Shown in pieces: positions 39,146 through 48,090 of a stretch of 64,000 nt of DNA. The notes under the pieces are model-generated. The model was not told the origin of the DNA, did no database searches, and saw only the letters and a program-made list of their open reading frames with translations. How positions within the stretch are numbered: the first letter of the stretch is position 1; each line of letters opens with the position of its first letter. Where the stretch lies: positions 62,001-126,000 of the forward strand of contig JAFUVB010000060.1 of the NCBI GenBank assembly GCA_017471245.1, in the 5' to 3' direction. Source of the DNA: Prevotella sp. GTDB taxonomy: Bacteria > Bacteroidota > Bacteroidia > Bacteroidales > Bacteroidaceae. The translations under genes were made by a program, and so were the position numbers.

Positions 39146-42100
39146 ATGAAAAAACTATTTCTTTTATTTGTAGCTGTAGCCTGCATCAGTATTGGTGTGC
39201 GGGCTGATGTTACGTATTCATTTGGCACAAATGGAACGGTTACGATTTCCGATGATGGTAAGACGGCAGTTATCCACACTGATCCTGACCACACGTTGAA
39301 TACTGCCCCTTCCTTATATGAGATTAAATCAGCCTTGGCCAACGTTGAATCGATTACGTTTGATGAAACCAGTATTGTCAGTGGTTCTGACCTGACGGCA
39401 ATTAACGGTTTAAGTAAGTTGACGAAGTTGGACATGACGGGTGCAACGTTCACTGGAACCGAGAATTTCTATGTCGGCAGTTTCACGGCACCGCTTGAAG
39501 AACTCATCATGGATGGTATGAAAGGCAAGGACGGAGAAACAAAGGATATAGAAATTGCTAACATCCCCACTCTGAAGAAAATCAGCATGAAGGGCATTTC
39601 CGGCTCCGGTGATTTGAAAATCCATAATAATTCAAAACTGGATGAGGTGGTGCTGATTAACTCAACATTCGATAACAAGACGGCAACGTTTAACGATAAC
39701 GGCAGCAATCTCGGTGTGATTCTTCCCAAAGGCTTAACCACATCGTCAACGCTGAAATGGAAAGGAGAGTTCTCAACGTTTGACACGTATGATCAGGACT
39801 TTACGCAAAATGCAACCGAGGCGACAGGCAAGACAAAACTGGTGATTACAGGAAGTATGTCTGTTGATGATGCCAAAAGCGTGGGCATCTTGGCATCATG
39901 TAATGAAGAAATCAGACTTCTTGATATGAGCGGCGTTACGCTGACTGATGATGCCGAGAAATATGACTTTCCTTTTGGAAGCAATTCCCGATTGGTATCC
40001 GTTGCGCTGCCACAGGGATTGCCTGACGTAAAGGAAGATTGGGTAAAGAATTGTTCAAATCTTTACGCAGCTATCACGTATGATAATACTGATGGACCAG
40101 CTCTTCGTGCATACGTAGGGCAGGCTGGTCGACTTAAAAATGCATTAATTGATTTCAACAAAGGTAATGGAGATATCGGTAGTGCATATATTTCTGGTAA
40201 CATGTCAGGACTTAACTTCAATAATCCATTTAAGAAAGTAAAACTTTCCGGTACGTTGAACGGCGTTGACGTTTCTCGCGACGACGAGACTTTGTTTACA
40301 GAAAACGGTAATGTCGGATTCTCGAAAGAGGCAATAGAGGAGGTCGCAGACAGTAGAGTGAATGTGGGAACCAAGTTGTGCGTGGCTTTGAAAGGCTGCA
40401 TAATAGAAGAACTTGATCTCAGCGATGCGTACATCCCTGTTTGTACCGACATGACGCTCTCTCGGATGGGATATGCCGATGGATATAACAGAGATGATGT
40501 AGACTTGAGAAAGGTGGTGCTGCCTACGGATTCTCGAATGAACACAATCCCGGCATTCATGTTCAGAGGAACTTTTAAAGAATTGACAGAGATATGCATC
40601 CCATCAAATTATGAGATAATAAAAACCGGTGCTTTCGCAAAAACGAACATGGGATTCCATCACATCTGGACGACATCGGGCGATTCTGATGATGCTCATA
40701 CCGTGTTCGATAATGGAGCCGTTAGGGATGACGGTACTGAATATGTTGGGTATAACACCAGTTCAAGTCCCTTGAAGTGGGGTACATATACGTTTTCAAG
40801 CAATCTCAAACTGATAGAGAGTTATGCTTTCGGAGCAACAGGTGCCAATGTGAAGGATGTATATGTGCTCGCAACCGAGGCTCCCGAATGCCATGTGGAT
40901 GCTTTCAATACGAAGATGTATGCGGGAAATAATGGATTCGAAGGTGTTCCTGTTGATGGTATCATTACACGCGATTCTTATCAAAATGGTGGCTCGTGGA
41001 TAACCATGTTGCATTATCCTGCTGAAACAGTTACGCCTAACACGCAGCGTTATACCGACGTGACGCGCCGGTATTCAATTGCCACGGGTATGCGAGACGG
41101 TAAGGGAGGTATCATTTATTTCCCTGCTCATGATGAATTCTTCAGGGCATACCAGCAGGGAACCACAGGATTCTTATGGAATGCGTGGGATCCGGAACGA
41201 CTCAATGGAATTGGCTTCGCTAAAGGAAATGCCTATACTAATCTTGGTGGATGGAGTACAGATGATCAGGGAGATGCCAACAAATTCTATAATACTTATT
41301 ATGCCAAGAACCCCGATGCAGCAGACAACGTGTTCTATATCACCAACTGGGATGGCGTGTCACCGGCGGCACAGAATGTGGTAGACTATTGGACGAAGAC
41401 TTGGGATGAAGGAAATGGCGATGGTCCTCAGCAACTCTATCCGCAGGCTAAAACAGAAGATTTGCTTGATGGAGATGGCAATAAAGTTACCACGGTGGTT
41501 CCCAAGCGCGATGAAAACGGAAATATCATCTACAAGGAAGTGCCTGGTGGAACTTATGTAGATAATTTTGTACAGAAAACAGTGACTTCATATGAAATAG
41601 ACAGTGAAGGTACGTTAGTTAAGGATATAACATGGGTTAGTGCTACGTACAGTTGGGAAGAAGTTAGTGCCGGGAATCAATACGTAACAGATGGTGAAGG
41701 GAATTATTACACCTACTCACAAATAGTAGAAACTCAATATTGGGCATATTATTATGACTCTTCACATGGAGGAGTTTATACAAAATCAGATGGAGGTTAC
41801 CGTTTAGCTACAGAGTCAGATCCAGAAGATGTTGACCGTTACAAAGAAATCACTGTTACTACATATGTAGAGGCTACCAGCAGCGACAGTGGTCCGTTCT
41901 ATACACCAGAAATGGAAACTGTAAACGTTCAAAAGATAACAGAGGCCAACGACTACCGCGGCTGGCATCAGTTTGTGCTTGTTGGAACTGCGCTGAATAC
42001 CGACGAGGAGATTATTCCATATCGTAGTTATATCACTGATAACGACTGGTGGACAATCTGTGTGCCTTACGACCTGACGCGTGGTGAAATGAAGAAGTTC

Positions 42101-43099
42101 TTCGGCAGTGCGACGGGAAATCTGCCATACCTGAGCCGACTGCTCTACGTGGTGCGCAACGTGAAGGATCCAGACTACAACGACCAAGGAACCATCTGGC
42201 TGTGCTTCAGCAAGAACCTGATGAATTTCACTTATGGTATCCGAGAAGAAAATGGTGTGAAATATGCCACACTTGATGGTAAAGAATTATCAGATGAAGA
42301 CGATAACACCGTGGTGCTCCATGCCGGTGTACCTTATATGATTCGTCCGAACATCGACGTGAAAGCGAATCGCCAGTTTAGAATTTACAAGAATGATGAC
42401 CCAGACCTTTATGAAAAGCTGCAAAAAGCTGGCGATTTGTCGGGTAGTGACCAACGCGCTTTGGTAGAGGAAAACCTCTATACAGTGCCTTGCTACACCA
42501 TCAACAACGATGACCAGGAAAATGAGCCTGCTGAAGGTAATCAGGCAATAGACTACCGTGGCAAAGAGGTTGAAAATGCAATGGAATCCAAAAAGTACAC
42601 CTATACCTTTGTGGGTTCTTTCTACAACGGACTGCTGCCGCAATATGCCTATTTCTTAGGCTGGGATACCGACCATGCCGCATTCTTCTATAACAGGGTG
42701 AACGATACGCAGAACTGGCGCTGGGCAAACGAGACTGCTATCATCATCGCCAACTTCGACAAGGCAAAATGGCCGGAGGGAACTGGAAAAGGTAAAGTGA
42801 CTCCGGCCGCCTCTAAAGACCCCGCTCGCTGGAAGTTTGAGGGACAGGATGACGCAAATCATTCATTGAACAACGATGACTATGTGAGTGCTACGGGGGC
42901 CAAGGTGATGCCGTTTATGTATTTCGGCGTGGAGGATTACGGTACAGCCACCGGCATTGAGGAGGCTCCTGTGATTGCTCCTACTGTGAATACGGATGTA
43001 AAGGTGTACAACGTGAGCGGTCAGCTGGTAGGCACCTCGCTCCGCGGGCTCTCCAAGGGCATGTATATCGTGAATGGTAAGAAGTATGTTGTTAAGTAA
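39146..43099 (+). CDS. Large secreted surface protein with leucine-rich-like repeats and T9SS tail
   Basis: A 1317-residue protein with signal peptide (MKKLFLLFVAVACISIGVRA). Residues 50-500 contain irregular LRR/BspA-like units such as LSKLTKLDMTGATFTG, IPTLKKISMKGISGSG, EEIRLLDMSGVTLT and RKVVLPTDSRMNTIPAFMF. The middle and C-terminal parts are strand-rich, and the last 40 residues (VKVYNVSGQLVGTSLRGLSK ... YVVK) are a type A T9SS sorting domain, so the protein should cross the outer membrane by type IX secretion and attach to the surface. Ligand unknown. It sits in a two-gene unit with the 80-residue peptide. Confidence 0.8.
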   Translation: MKKLFLLFVAVACISIGVRADVTYSFGTNGTVTISDDGKTAVIHTDPDHTLNTAPSLYEIKSALANVESITFDETSIVSGSDLTAINGLSKLTKLDMTGATFTGTENFYVGSFTAPLEELIMDGMKGKDGETKDIEIANIPTLKKISMKGISGSGDLKIHNNSKLDEVVLINSTFDNKTATFNDNGSNLGVILPKGLTTSSTLKWKGEFSTFDTYDQDFTQNATEATGKTKLVITGSMSVDDAKSVGILASCNEEIRLLDMSGVTLTDDAEKYDFPFGSNSRLVSVALPQGLPDVKEDWVKNCSNLYAAITYDNTDGPALRAYVGQAGRLKNALIDFNKGNGDIGSAYISGNMSGLNFNNPFKKVKLSGTLNGVDVSRDDETLFTENGNVGFSKEAIEEVADSRVNVGTKLCVALKGCIIEELDLSDAYIPVCTDMTLSRMGYADGYNRDDVDLRKVVLPTDSRMNTIPAFMFRGTFKELTEICIPSNYEIIKTGAFAKTNMGFHHIWTTSGDSDDAHTVFDNGAVRDDGTEYVGYNTSSSPLKWGTYTFSSNLKLIESYAFGATGANVKDVYVLATEAPECHVDAFNTKMYAGNNGFEGVPVDGIITRDSYQNGGSWITMLHYPAETVTPNTQRYTDVTRRYSIATGMRDGKGGIIYFPAHDEFFRAYQQGTTGFLWNAWDPERLNGIGFAKGNAYTNLGGWSTDDQGDANKFYNTYYAKNPDAADNVFYITNWDGVSPAAQNVVDYWTKTWDEGNGDGPQQLYPQAKTEDLLDGDGNKVTTVVPKRDENGNIIYKEVPGGTYVDNFVQKTVTSYEIDSEGTLVKDITWVSATYSWEEVSAGNQYVTDGEGNYYTYSQIVETQYWAYYYDSSHGGVYTKSDGGYRLATESDPEDVDRYKEITVTTYVEATSSDSGPFYTPEMETVNVQKITEANDYRGWHQFVLVGTALNTDEEIIPYRSYITDNDWWTICVPYDLTRGEMKKFFGSATGNLPYLSRLLYVVRNVKDPDYNDQGTIWLCFSKNLMNFTYGIREENGVKYATLDGKELSDEDDNTVVLHAGVPYMIRPNIDVKANRQFRIYKNDDPDLYEKLQKAGDLSGSDQRALVEENLYTVPCYTINNDDQENEPAEGNQAIDYRGKEVENAMESKKYTYTFVGSFYNGLLPQYAYFLGWDTDHAAFFYNRVNDTQNWRWANETAIIIANFDKAKWPEGTGKGKVTPAASKDPARWKFEGQDDANHSLNNDDYVSATGAKVMPFMYFGVEDYGTATGIEEAPVIAPTVNTDVKVYNVSGQLVGTSLRGLSKGMYIVNGKKYVVK

Positions 43100-43118
43100 A
43101 AAGAAGGAGGAACAGACA

Positions 43119-43361
43119 ATGAAGACATATATGAAGCCCGTAGCAGAGACCATCACATTCATGGCTGCCACACAGCTGATGGGTGCGAGCGTAACATATA
43201 GGAACCAGTTCGGCGGAACGCTCACCCCGGAGGATGGCGGAAAGTTCATTCCTATGAACATCGGCGAAACCGACGGTAGCGATAGTCCATACCTAAATGG
43301 TCAGGGTTACAACACGAACCGTTCCAAGGGCAGCCTTTGGGATGATGACGAAGAATGGTAA
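43119..43361 (+). CDS. Small acidic peptide following the surface protein
   Basis: 80 residues from MKTYMKPVAETITFMAATQL; this ATG is chosen because upstream codons overlap the surface-protein end and have no family look. Short apolar N-terminus, then Gly/Asn/Asp-rich sequence ending SKGSLWDDDEEW. Peptides with an MKxYxKP start are frequent in Prevotella behind secreted protein genes; role unknown. Starts 19 bp after the surface-protein stop. Confidence 0.6.
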   Translation: MKTYMKPVAETITFMAATQLMGASVTYRNQFGGTLTPEDGGKFIPMNIGETDGSDSPYLNGQGYNTNRSKGSLWDDDEEW

Positions 43362-43433
43362 AAAGAATTGTTCCGAATACTTCGGGTAATCATTCTGAAT
43401 AGTTTTTTATAGAATCTTGAGTTAATTATGGTT

Positions 43434-43469
43434 CGGGGACGCTGCGATTGTTCGTAGTGTCCCCGTTTT
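43434..43469 (+). terminator. Intrinsic terminator after the surface protein unit
   Basis: CGGGGAC ... GTCCCCG stem (with two further pairs inside) followed by TTTT. Confidence 0.75.
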
Positions 43470-43609
43470 GCATGGGTTTTTCGCGCCAGCTTTGTATTAT
43501 TTACGCGAGATTAGTAACGGTTAAAGAAGAACTTGGTGCAAAATAAATATTACAAAAATTGATGAACCGAATATATTTTCGACTAAAATCATAAAAATGC
43601 AGTTGGAAA

Positions 43610-43641
43610 TTTGGTTATATCCGAAAAATAACGTACTTTTG
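43610..43641 (+). promoter_or_regulatory. Promoter of the toxin-antitoxin-chaperone operon
   Basis: TTTG (43610-43613), 20 bp, TACTTTTG (43634-43641): full consensus, with start near 43648 and ATG at 43665. An AACCGAATATA motif occurs at 43565-43575 and again at 43643-43653, flanking the promoter, and could be an antitoxin operator. Confidence 0.72.
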
Positions 43642-43664
43642 TAACCGAATATAAGTGAAACTAT

Positions 43665-44126
43665 ATGAATTTCGAGATAAGAGAAATGAAAAATTTGACA
43701 GGAGCAAAGGCTCGTGTCTATTCTGTTATTCTCGATGGAGAAGAAAATACTCTGTTGGAACAATTCTTTAATGAGAACGTAGAATACTTAGATGACTTGA
43801 AGAAAGTTCTATACAAGATACGTGTTATGGCACAAAATACCGGGTGTCGTAAAAGCTTTTTCAAAGAAGGAGAAGGTGCTTGGGCTGATGGTATGGTGGC
43901 CTTACAAGACACGGGACACCTAAGATTATATGGCATCTATTTCCACGATGCAGTTATCTTGTTAGGCTCCGGTGGGCATAAACCACCTGGGGTCGTAGCC
44001 TATGAAGATCATCCGCCTCTAAATGCTAAAGCCCAACAAATGAAAGCTGTTGCCAAAGAAATATATCGGATGATTACTGAGAAAGAATTGAAAGTACATG
44101 AGGATGGAACCTTAGAAGTTTTTTAA
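43665..44126 (+). CDS. RelE/HigB-superfamily toxin-like protein
   Basis: A 153-residue protein. The part HLRLYGIYFHDAVILLGSGGHK, then PPGVVAYEDHPPLNAKAQQM is the strand-strand-helix pattern of HigB/Gp49-type mRNA interferases, where the strand after 'RLYGIY' and the basic residues near GGHK build the active cleft. Longer than minimal HigB by an N-terminal extension. First gene of a three-gene unit and followed 2 bp later by a HTH antitoxin. Toxicity is predicted, not shown. Confidence 0.68.
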   Translation: MNFEIREMKNLTGAKARVYSVILDGEENTLLEQFFNENVEYLDDLKKVLYKIRVMAQNTGCRKSFFKEGEGAWADGMVALQDTGHLRLYGIYFHDAVILLGSGGHKPPGVVAYEDHPPLNAKAQQMKAVAKEIYRMITEKELKVHEDGTLEVF

Positions 44127-44128
44127 TT

Positions 44129-44548
44129 ATGAATGTAAAAGAAAAAGAGGCCACAGGAGTTTTAGGAGAACTCCTTGCCAACATTGATGAGAAAGAACTT
44201 GCGAAAACTCGCAAGCGTATGATGCTGGCTGCAAAGATTGAAGAGGCCATGAAAAGGTGTGGTTATAATCAAACACAGTTTGCACACCTTATGAAGAAAT
44301 CGACGACAGTTATTTCAGAATGGCTGTCTGGAGACAGGAACTTCACTGTTGACACCCTTATAGAAATAGAGTATGCTCTTGGAATAAGGCTACTTGACAC
44401 GTCTATAATGACTGCGGTAAGTGCTGGCATGGAAATCTCTCAAAAGTCTTCTGCCAATTCGGGAAAACCTGCGACAATAAGTTTACAGAGGACATGGAAT
44501 ATTCCAGAAAGCCACGGAGAGCAAGAATATTACACAAATTGCGCATAA
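44129..44548 (+). CDS. XRE-family antitoxin (HigA-like)
   Basis: A 139-residue protein whose centre is a Cro/CI HTH: MLAAKIEEAMKRCGYNQTQF, AHLMKKSTTVISEWLSGDRN (residues about 33-75) followed by TLIEIEYALGIRLLD. The C-terminal tail is long, Ser/Thr-rich and unfolded-looking; in chaperone-dependent antitoxins such a tail is the chaperone-addiction segment. Starts 2 bp after the toxin and 4 bp before the SecB-like gene. Confidence 0.8.
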   Translation: MNVKEKEATGVLGELLANIDEKELAKTRKRMMLAAKIEEAMKRCGYNQTQFAHLMKKSTTVISEWLSGDRNFTVDTLIEIEYALGIRLLDTSIMTAVSAGMEISQKSSANSGKPATISLQRTWNIPESHGEQEYYTNCA

Positions 44549-44552
44549 AACT

Positions 44553-45002
44553 ATGGAAATACGATATAAGATAGAATCAATGGAAGAAACGGGCTTTCGT
44601 TATAGCCCGAACTTTAATTATGACAGTATTGACATAGATGCCGTCACATATCAGTTTGAACATAACTTGGTTCCTAATGCCGAGAAGAGTGAATTGGCAT
44701 TGGGCATGAAGGTTGAAATCACACCAGGAAAGTCCAATGAGATTCTTGCAGAAGAGAGTGTATACGCTATTTTCAAAATAGAGCCTTTTGATAAAGTCAT
44801 TCAGATTAAAGAGGGGGGATTCAGGACGACTGAAACTCTTCTTATAGATACGTTTGTCAGTATTGTGATAGGTGCCCTTCGAGGAATGTTGATAAAAAAT
44901 TTAAAAGGAACGCCATTGGCAAAAAGTGTCATGCCGCTTATACCGATGGATGTGATACGCCAAAACACAGCCAGACTTACAGATAGCACACTACAGAAAT
45001 AA
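44553..45002 (+). CDS. SecB-like chaperone of a TAC module
   Basis: A 149-residue protein with the SecB fold order: an N-terminal strand region (GFRYSPNFNYDSI), strands FEHNLVPNAEKSELALGMKV and EESVYAIFKIEPF, then a helix with DTFVSIVIGALRGMLIKNLK and the conserved-looking turn GTPLAKSVMPLIPMDVI, which parallels the RgtFPQLNLAPVNFDAL region of E. coli SecB. Translationally close to the antitoxin. In Mycobacterium TAC a SecB-like protein protects the antitoxin from degradation; the same role is inferred here. Confidence 0.65.
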   Translation: MEIRYKIESMEETGFRYSPNFNYDSIDIDAVTYQFEHNLVPNAEKSELALGMKVEITPGKSNEILAEESVYAIFKIEPFDKVIQIKEGGFRTTETLLIDTFVSIVIGALRGMLIKNLKGTPLAKSVMPLIPMDVIRQNTARLTDSTLQK

Positions 45003-45018
45003 CCTATCTCATAAAATC

Positions 45019-45052
45019 ATTCGGCGGTGGCTTATGTCATCGCCGATTTCTT
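45019..45052 (+). terminator. Intrinsic terminator after the TAC operon
   Basis: TCGGCGGTG ... CATCGCCGA stem, with TTTCTT after it; 17 bp past the chaperone stop. Confidence 0.65.
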
Positions 45053-45237
45053 AAAATACATAGAAGCCCTACAATTTGTTAACCGCTACTTTTGGATATA
45101 GCCAAACATAAGCCTATTGATATAAGAGTTGGTTACATCTCATTCATTGTTCCGTCTTTAAAAAGAAAAGAGAGTTGTTCCTGCCAAGTGCAGGCGTTTG
45201 TCACCGGAAATCATTCTATAAAATATTTAAAGCTGAT

Positions 45238-46986
45238 ATGAATATCAAGAAAATCTTTATTGCAGGCGCAGTGCTGCTCGTTTCGGGAGCAGTGCATGCG
45301 CAGTATCCGTCGATGACGGGCGAGGCCGCCGCGAAAATATCCGCCATGAAAAAGGCATGGGCAGCCCATGCCGACTCCGCATGGCAGGTGGCGTTCCCAA
45401 TAGTTGTGAAAGAGGCAAAGGAAGGCAAGCCCTACGTGCCATGGGCATCGCGCCCCTACGACCTGCCACAGGCCAAGATTCCCGCATTCCCCGGTGCTGA
45501 GGGAGGCGGCATGTTCTCGTTTGGCGGGCGCGGCGGCAAGGTGCTCACCGTGACTACACTCGCTGACGACGGTCCCGGATCGTTCCGTTGGGCATGCGAG
45601 CAGGGCGGTGCGCGCATCGTTGTGTTCAATGTGAGCGGCATCATCCGACTGAAATCGCCTATCTATGTGCGCGCTCCTTACATCACAATAGCAGGGCAGA
45701 CTGCCCCCGGCGAGGGCGTTATCATTGCCGGCGAGTCGTTCCAGGTGGATACCCACGACGTTGTTGTGCGCCACATGCGTTTCCGCCGCGGCGAAACCAA
45801 CGTGATGAACCGTGAGGATTCCTTCGGAGGCAACCCCGTGGGCAACATCATGATCGACCACTGCTCATGCGAATGGGGACTGGATGAGAACATCTCGTTC
45901 TATCGCCACATGTTCGACCTGCACGACGGAAAGGCAAGCCGCAAGTCGCCAACGGTGAATGTCACCATTCAGAACACCATCTCTGCCAAGGCTCTCGACA
46001 CGTGGAACCATGCCTTCGGCTCAACCATCGGCGGCGAGAACACCACATTCATGCGCAACCTGTGGGCCGACAACACCGGCCGCAATCCCTCGATAGGGTG
46101 GGGAGGTGTGTTCAACTTCATCAACAATGTGGTTTACAACTGGGTGCACCGCACCGCCGACGGCGGAGAATACTCCACCATGTCGAACTTCATCAGCAAC
46201 TATTACAAGCCCGGTCCCCTCACTCCGACGGAAGGTCCCATCGCCCACCGCATCGTGAAGTCTGAAAGCCGCTCGCAGGGACTCTTCCCCTTCAAGCAGT
46301 TTGGTAGAGTGTATGCCGTTGGCAACATCGTGGAAGGATTCCCCGAAGTGACCAAGGACAACTGGAACGGTGGCGTGCAGACCGCCGACAAGGACGGCGA
46401 GATGGATGCCACGGAGAAAGCCCTCATGCGCTCAGACACACCGTTTGAGATGCCGTTTGTGTCGATGATGGGTGCCGAGCAGGCTTTCAACTGGGTGCTG
46501 GCAAATGCCGGTGCCACCATCCCCTGTCGAGATATCGTGGACCAGCGCATCATGGACGAAGTGCGCACAGGACAGGCCTACTATGTGGACAAGTATGAGA
46601 AGAAGGTGAAGGACAATCCTTACGGCGACATGTGGGGACTGAGCGACAAGTCGAAGAACGAGGAGGGATTCTTCAAATATCGCCGTCTGCCGAAAGACAG
46701 CTATAAGCAGGGCATCATCACCGACCCGCGACAGATGGGCGGCTATCCTGAGTATGGCGAGTGGAAACCCTGGAAAGACAGCGACGGTGACGGCATGCCC
46801 GACGAGTGGGAGATTGCCAACGGCCTGAATCCCAACGATGCCAGCGATGCCGTGAAGGATTGCAACGGCGATGGATATACAAACATCGAGAAGTATATCA
46901 ATGCCATTCCTACCAATTCGAAAACCGACTGGCGCAACATGAACAACAACTACGACACCTTGGCGGCAAAGGGTAAGCTGATGTAA
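45238..46986 (+). CDS. Secreted pectate lyase-like protein (PL1 type) with calcium-binding C-terminus
   Basis: 582 residues from MNIKKIFIAGAVLLVSGAVHAQ, a clean signal peptide; upstream in-frame codons to 45175 are not expected to be used. The beta-helix start FPGAEGGGMFSFGGRGGKVL and VTTLADDGPGSFRWAC, then GIIRLKSPIYV, ITIAGQTAPGEGVIIAGE and VVVRHMRFRRGET are PL1 pectate lyase signatures. The last 60 residues hold DSDGDGMPDEWEIANGLNPN and DCNGDGYTNIEKYIN, two EF-hand/thrombospondin-3-like calcium loops. It should cleave pectin or polygalacturonate outside the cell or in the periplasm. No susCD pair adjoins it. Confidence 0.9.
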   Translation: MNIKKIFIAGAVLLVSGAVHAQYPSMTGEAAAKISAMKKAWAAHADSAWQVAFPIVVKEAKEGKPYVPWASRPYDLPQAKIPAFPGAEGGGMFSFGGRGGKVLTVTTLADDGPGSFRWACEQGGARIVVFNVSGIIRLKSPIYVRAPYITIAGQTAPGEGVIIAGESFQVDTHDVVVRHMRFRRGETNVMNREDSFGGNPVGNIMIDHCSCEWGLDENISFYRHMFDLHDGKASRKSPTVNVTIQNTISAKALDTWNHAFGSTIGGENTTFMRNLWADNTGRNPSIGWGGVFNFINNVVYNWVHRTADGGEYSTMSNFISNYYKPGPLTPTEGPIAHRIVKSESRSQGLFPFKQFGRVYAVGNIVEGFPEVTKDNWNGGVQTADKDGEMDATEKALMRSDTPFEMPFVSMMGAEQAFNWVLANAGATIPCRDIVDQRIMDEVRTGQAYYVDKYEKKVKDNPYGDMWGLSDKSKNEEGFFKYRRLPKDSYKQGIITDPRQMGGYPEYGEWKPWKDSDGDGMPDEWEIANGLNPNDASDAVKDCNGDGYTNIEKYINAIPTNSKTDWRNMNNNYDTLAAKGKLM

Positions 46987-47033
46987 GGTGTGCTCACCAA
47001 ATACGCAGAGTGAGGGCGTATCAAAAAGAAACC

Positions 47034-47119
47034 ACAACGGATTTCACGGATTAGGCGGATTGTTTAAGTTCCTGATTATCAGCATGACTTAAATCCGTAA
47101 AATCTGTGAAATCCGTTGT
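47034..47119. repeat. Dispersed palindromic repeat B, copy 2
   Basis: Begins ACAACGGATTTCACGG, centre AAGTTCCTGATTATCAGC, end AATCCGTTGT-like; 47012-47033 also resembles the flank of copy 1 (GAGGGCG-GTC/ATC-AA). Confidence 0.85.
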
Positions 47120-47198
47120 TCCTATATGCATTTTGCACACCCTCATCCTGTGCTTTCCAAAGCGGCACTTCTCTCCCTTCATAGTCCACAAACGCAAA

Positions 47199-47285
47199 AG
47201 TAAATCAAATTGATTTACCGTGCAAATTAAGTTGATTTGTTTTTCAAATTAACTTGATTTACTTTGCAAATCAATTTGATTTACT
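47199..47285. repeat. Large imperfect AT-rich palindrome
   Basis: Two 41-bp arms built of GTAAATCAAATTGATTTAC-like and CAAATTAAGTTGATTTG-like units facing each other across a TTTTT loop. Sits in the 0.49 kb gap before the Nim-like gene, which otherwise contains only repeat B. Confidence 0.7.
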
Positions 47286-47438
47286 TTTCCATGGTGCCGT
47301 TTTCGAAGTGCCAAATTGCCGTTTTCGCGGCTCCATTCCTGCGCTTAGGAATCTTCTTCAGCTGTTCGTCGTTTGGCGATGTGAAACAACTTTTGTTAAA
47401 TGTAGGTGCAGATAAAGCGATTTTTCTCTAAATATCCG

Positions 47439-47446
47439 TATCTTTG
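47439..47446 (+). promoter_or_regulatory. Nim-like gene promoter, -7 box
   Basis: TATCTTTG 28 bp before the first ATG at 47474. Confidence 0.55.
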
Positions 47447-47473
47447 CGGAAAGATTTTATATAGGTTTTTCGA

Positions 47474-48061
47474 ATGAAAAAAGCAAGTAGTGAGCCAAAT
47501 GAGCAACAAGAAGAAAGCCGAATGAATGCAGGCATTGTGGAATCGCGTATGAGGAGGAGCAGTCGCCAAATGGATGAGGCATTCGCTTTGGAGGTATTGG
47601 ATAAGGCTCCGTATGTCACCGTCAGCTTTACCAGACCAGATGGTAGTCCATACGGAGTACCCCTGTCTTTGGCACGTACCGACGACGAGACCTTCTATTT
47701 CCATTGTGCCATGGAAGGCGAAAAGCTGGATTGCATAGCAGCCAATCCGGTTGTGGCATTATCGGCAGTAACCCGATGCACCCCGACCGTGGGACCGAAG
47801 GACGGAAGCTTTACGCTCCAATACAAATCGGCGATGGCAATAGGAAAGGCAGAGATGGTGACCGAGCGCGAAGAGAAGATCAAAGCGCTGCGGGCTATCT
47901 GCCTGCGCTTTCTCCCTCATCACATGGAAGCCTTTGATGATGCCATAGAACGAAGCATAGAGAGGACTGCCGTTGTCAGGATTACCCTCATGGCACCTCC
48001 TACGGGCAAGCGCAAGCAGTATGATAAGGACGGTAATGAAATGAAAAGACAGAGCCGTTGA
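47474..48061 (+). CDS. Pyridoxamine 5'-phosphate oxidase-fold flavoprotein (NimA-like)
   Basis: 195 residues; the start may be codon 17 (MNAGIVESRMRRSSRQMDEA). The split-barrel pattern APYVTVSFTRPDGSPYGVPL, ETFYFHCAMEGEKLDCIAAN, NPVVALSAVTRC and QYKSAMAIGKAEMVTEREEK is that of the Nim/PPOX-like group. Nim proteins reduce or bind nitroimidazoles; many relatives have no such role, so metronidazole resistance must not be assumed. Single gene. Confidence 0.82.
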   Translation: MKKASSEPNEQQEESRMNAGIVESRMRRSSRQMDEAFALEVLDKAPYVTVSFTRPDGSPYGVPLSLARTDDETFYFHCAMEGEKLDCIAANPVVALSAVTRCTPTVGPKDGSFTLQYKSAMAIGKAEMVTEREEKIKALRAICLRFLPHHMEAFDDAIERSIERTAVVRITLMAPPTGKRKQYDKDGNEMKRQSR

Positions 48062-48090
48062 AGCCGCGCAATGCCATTTTCCGGGAAAGC

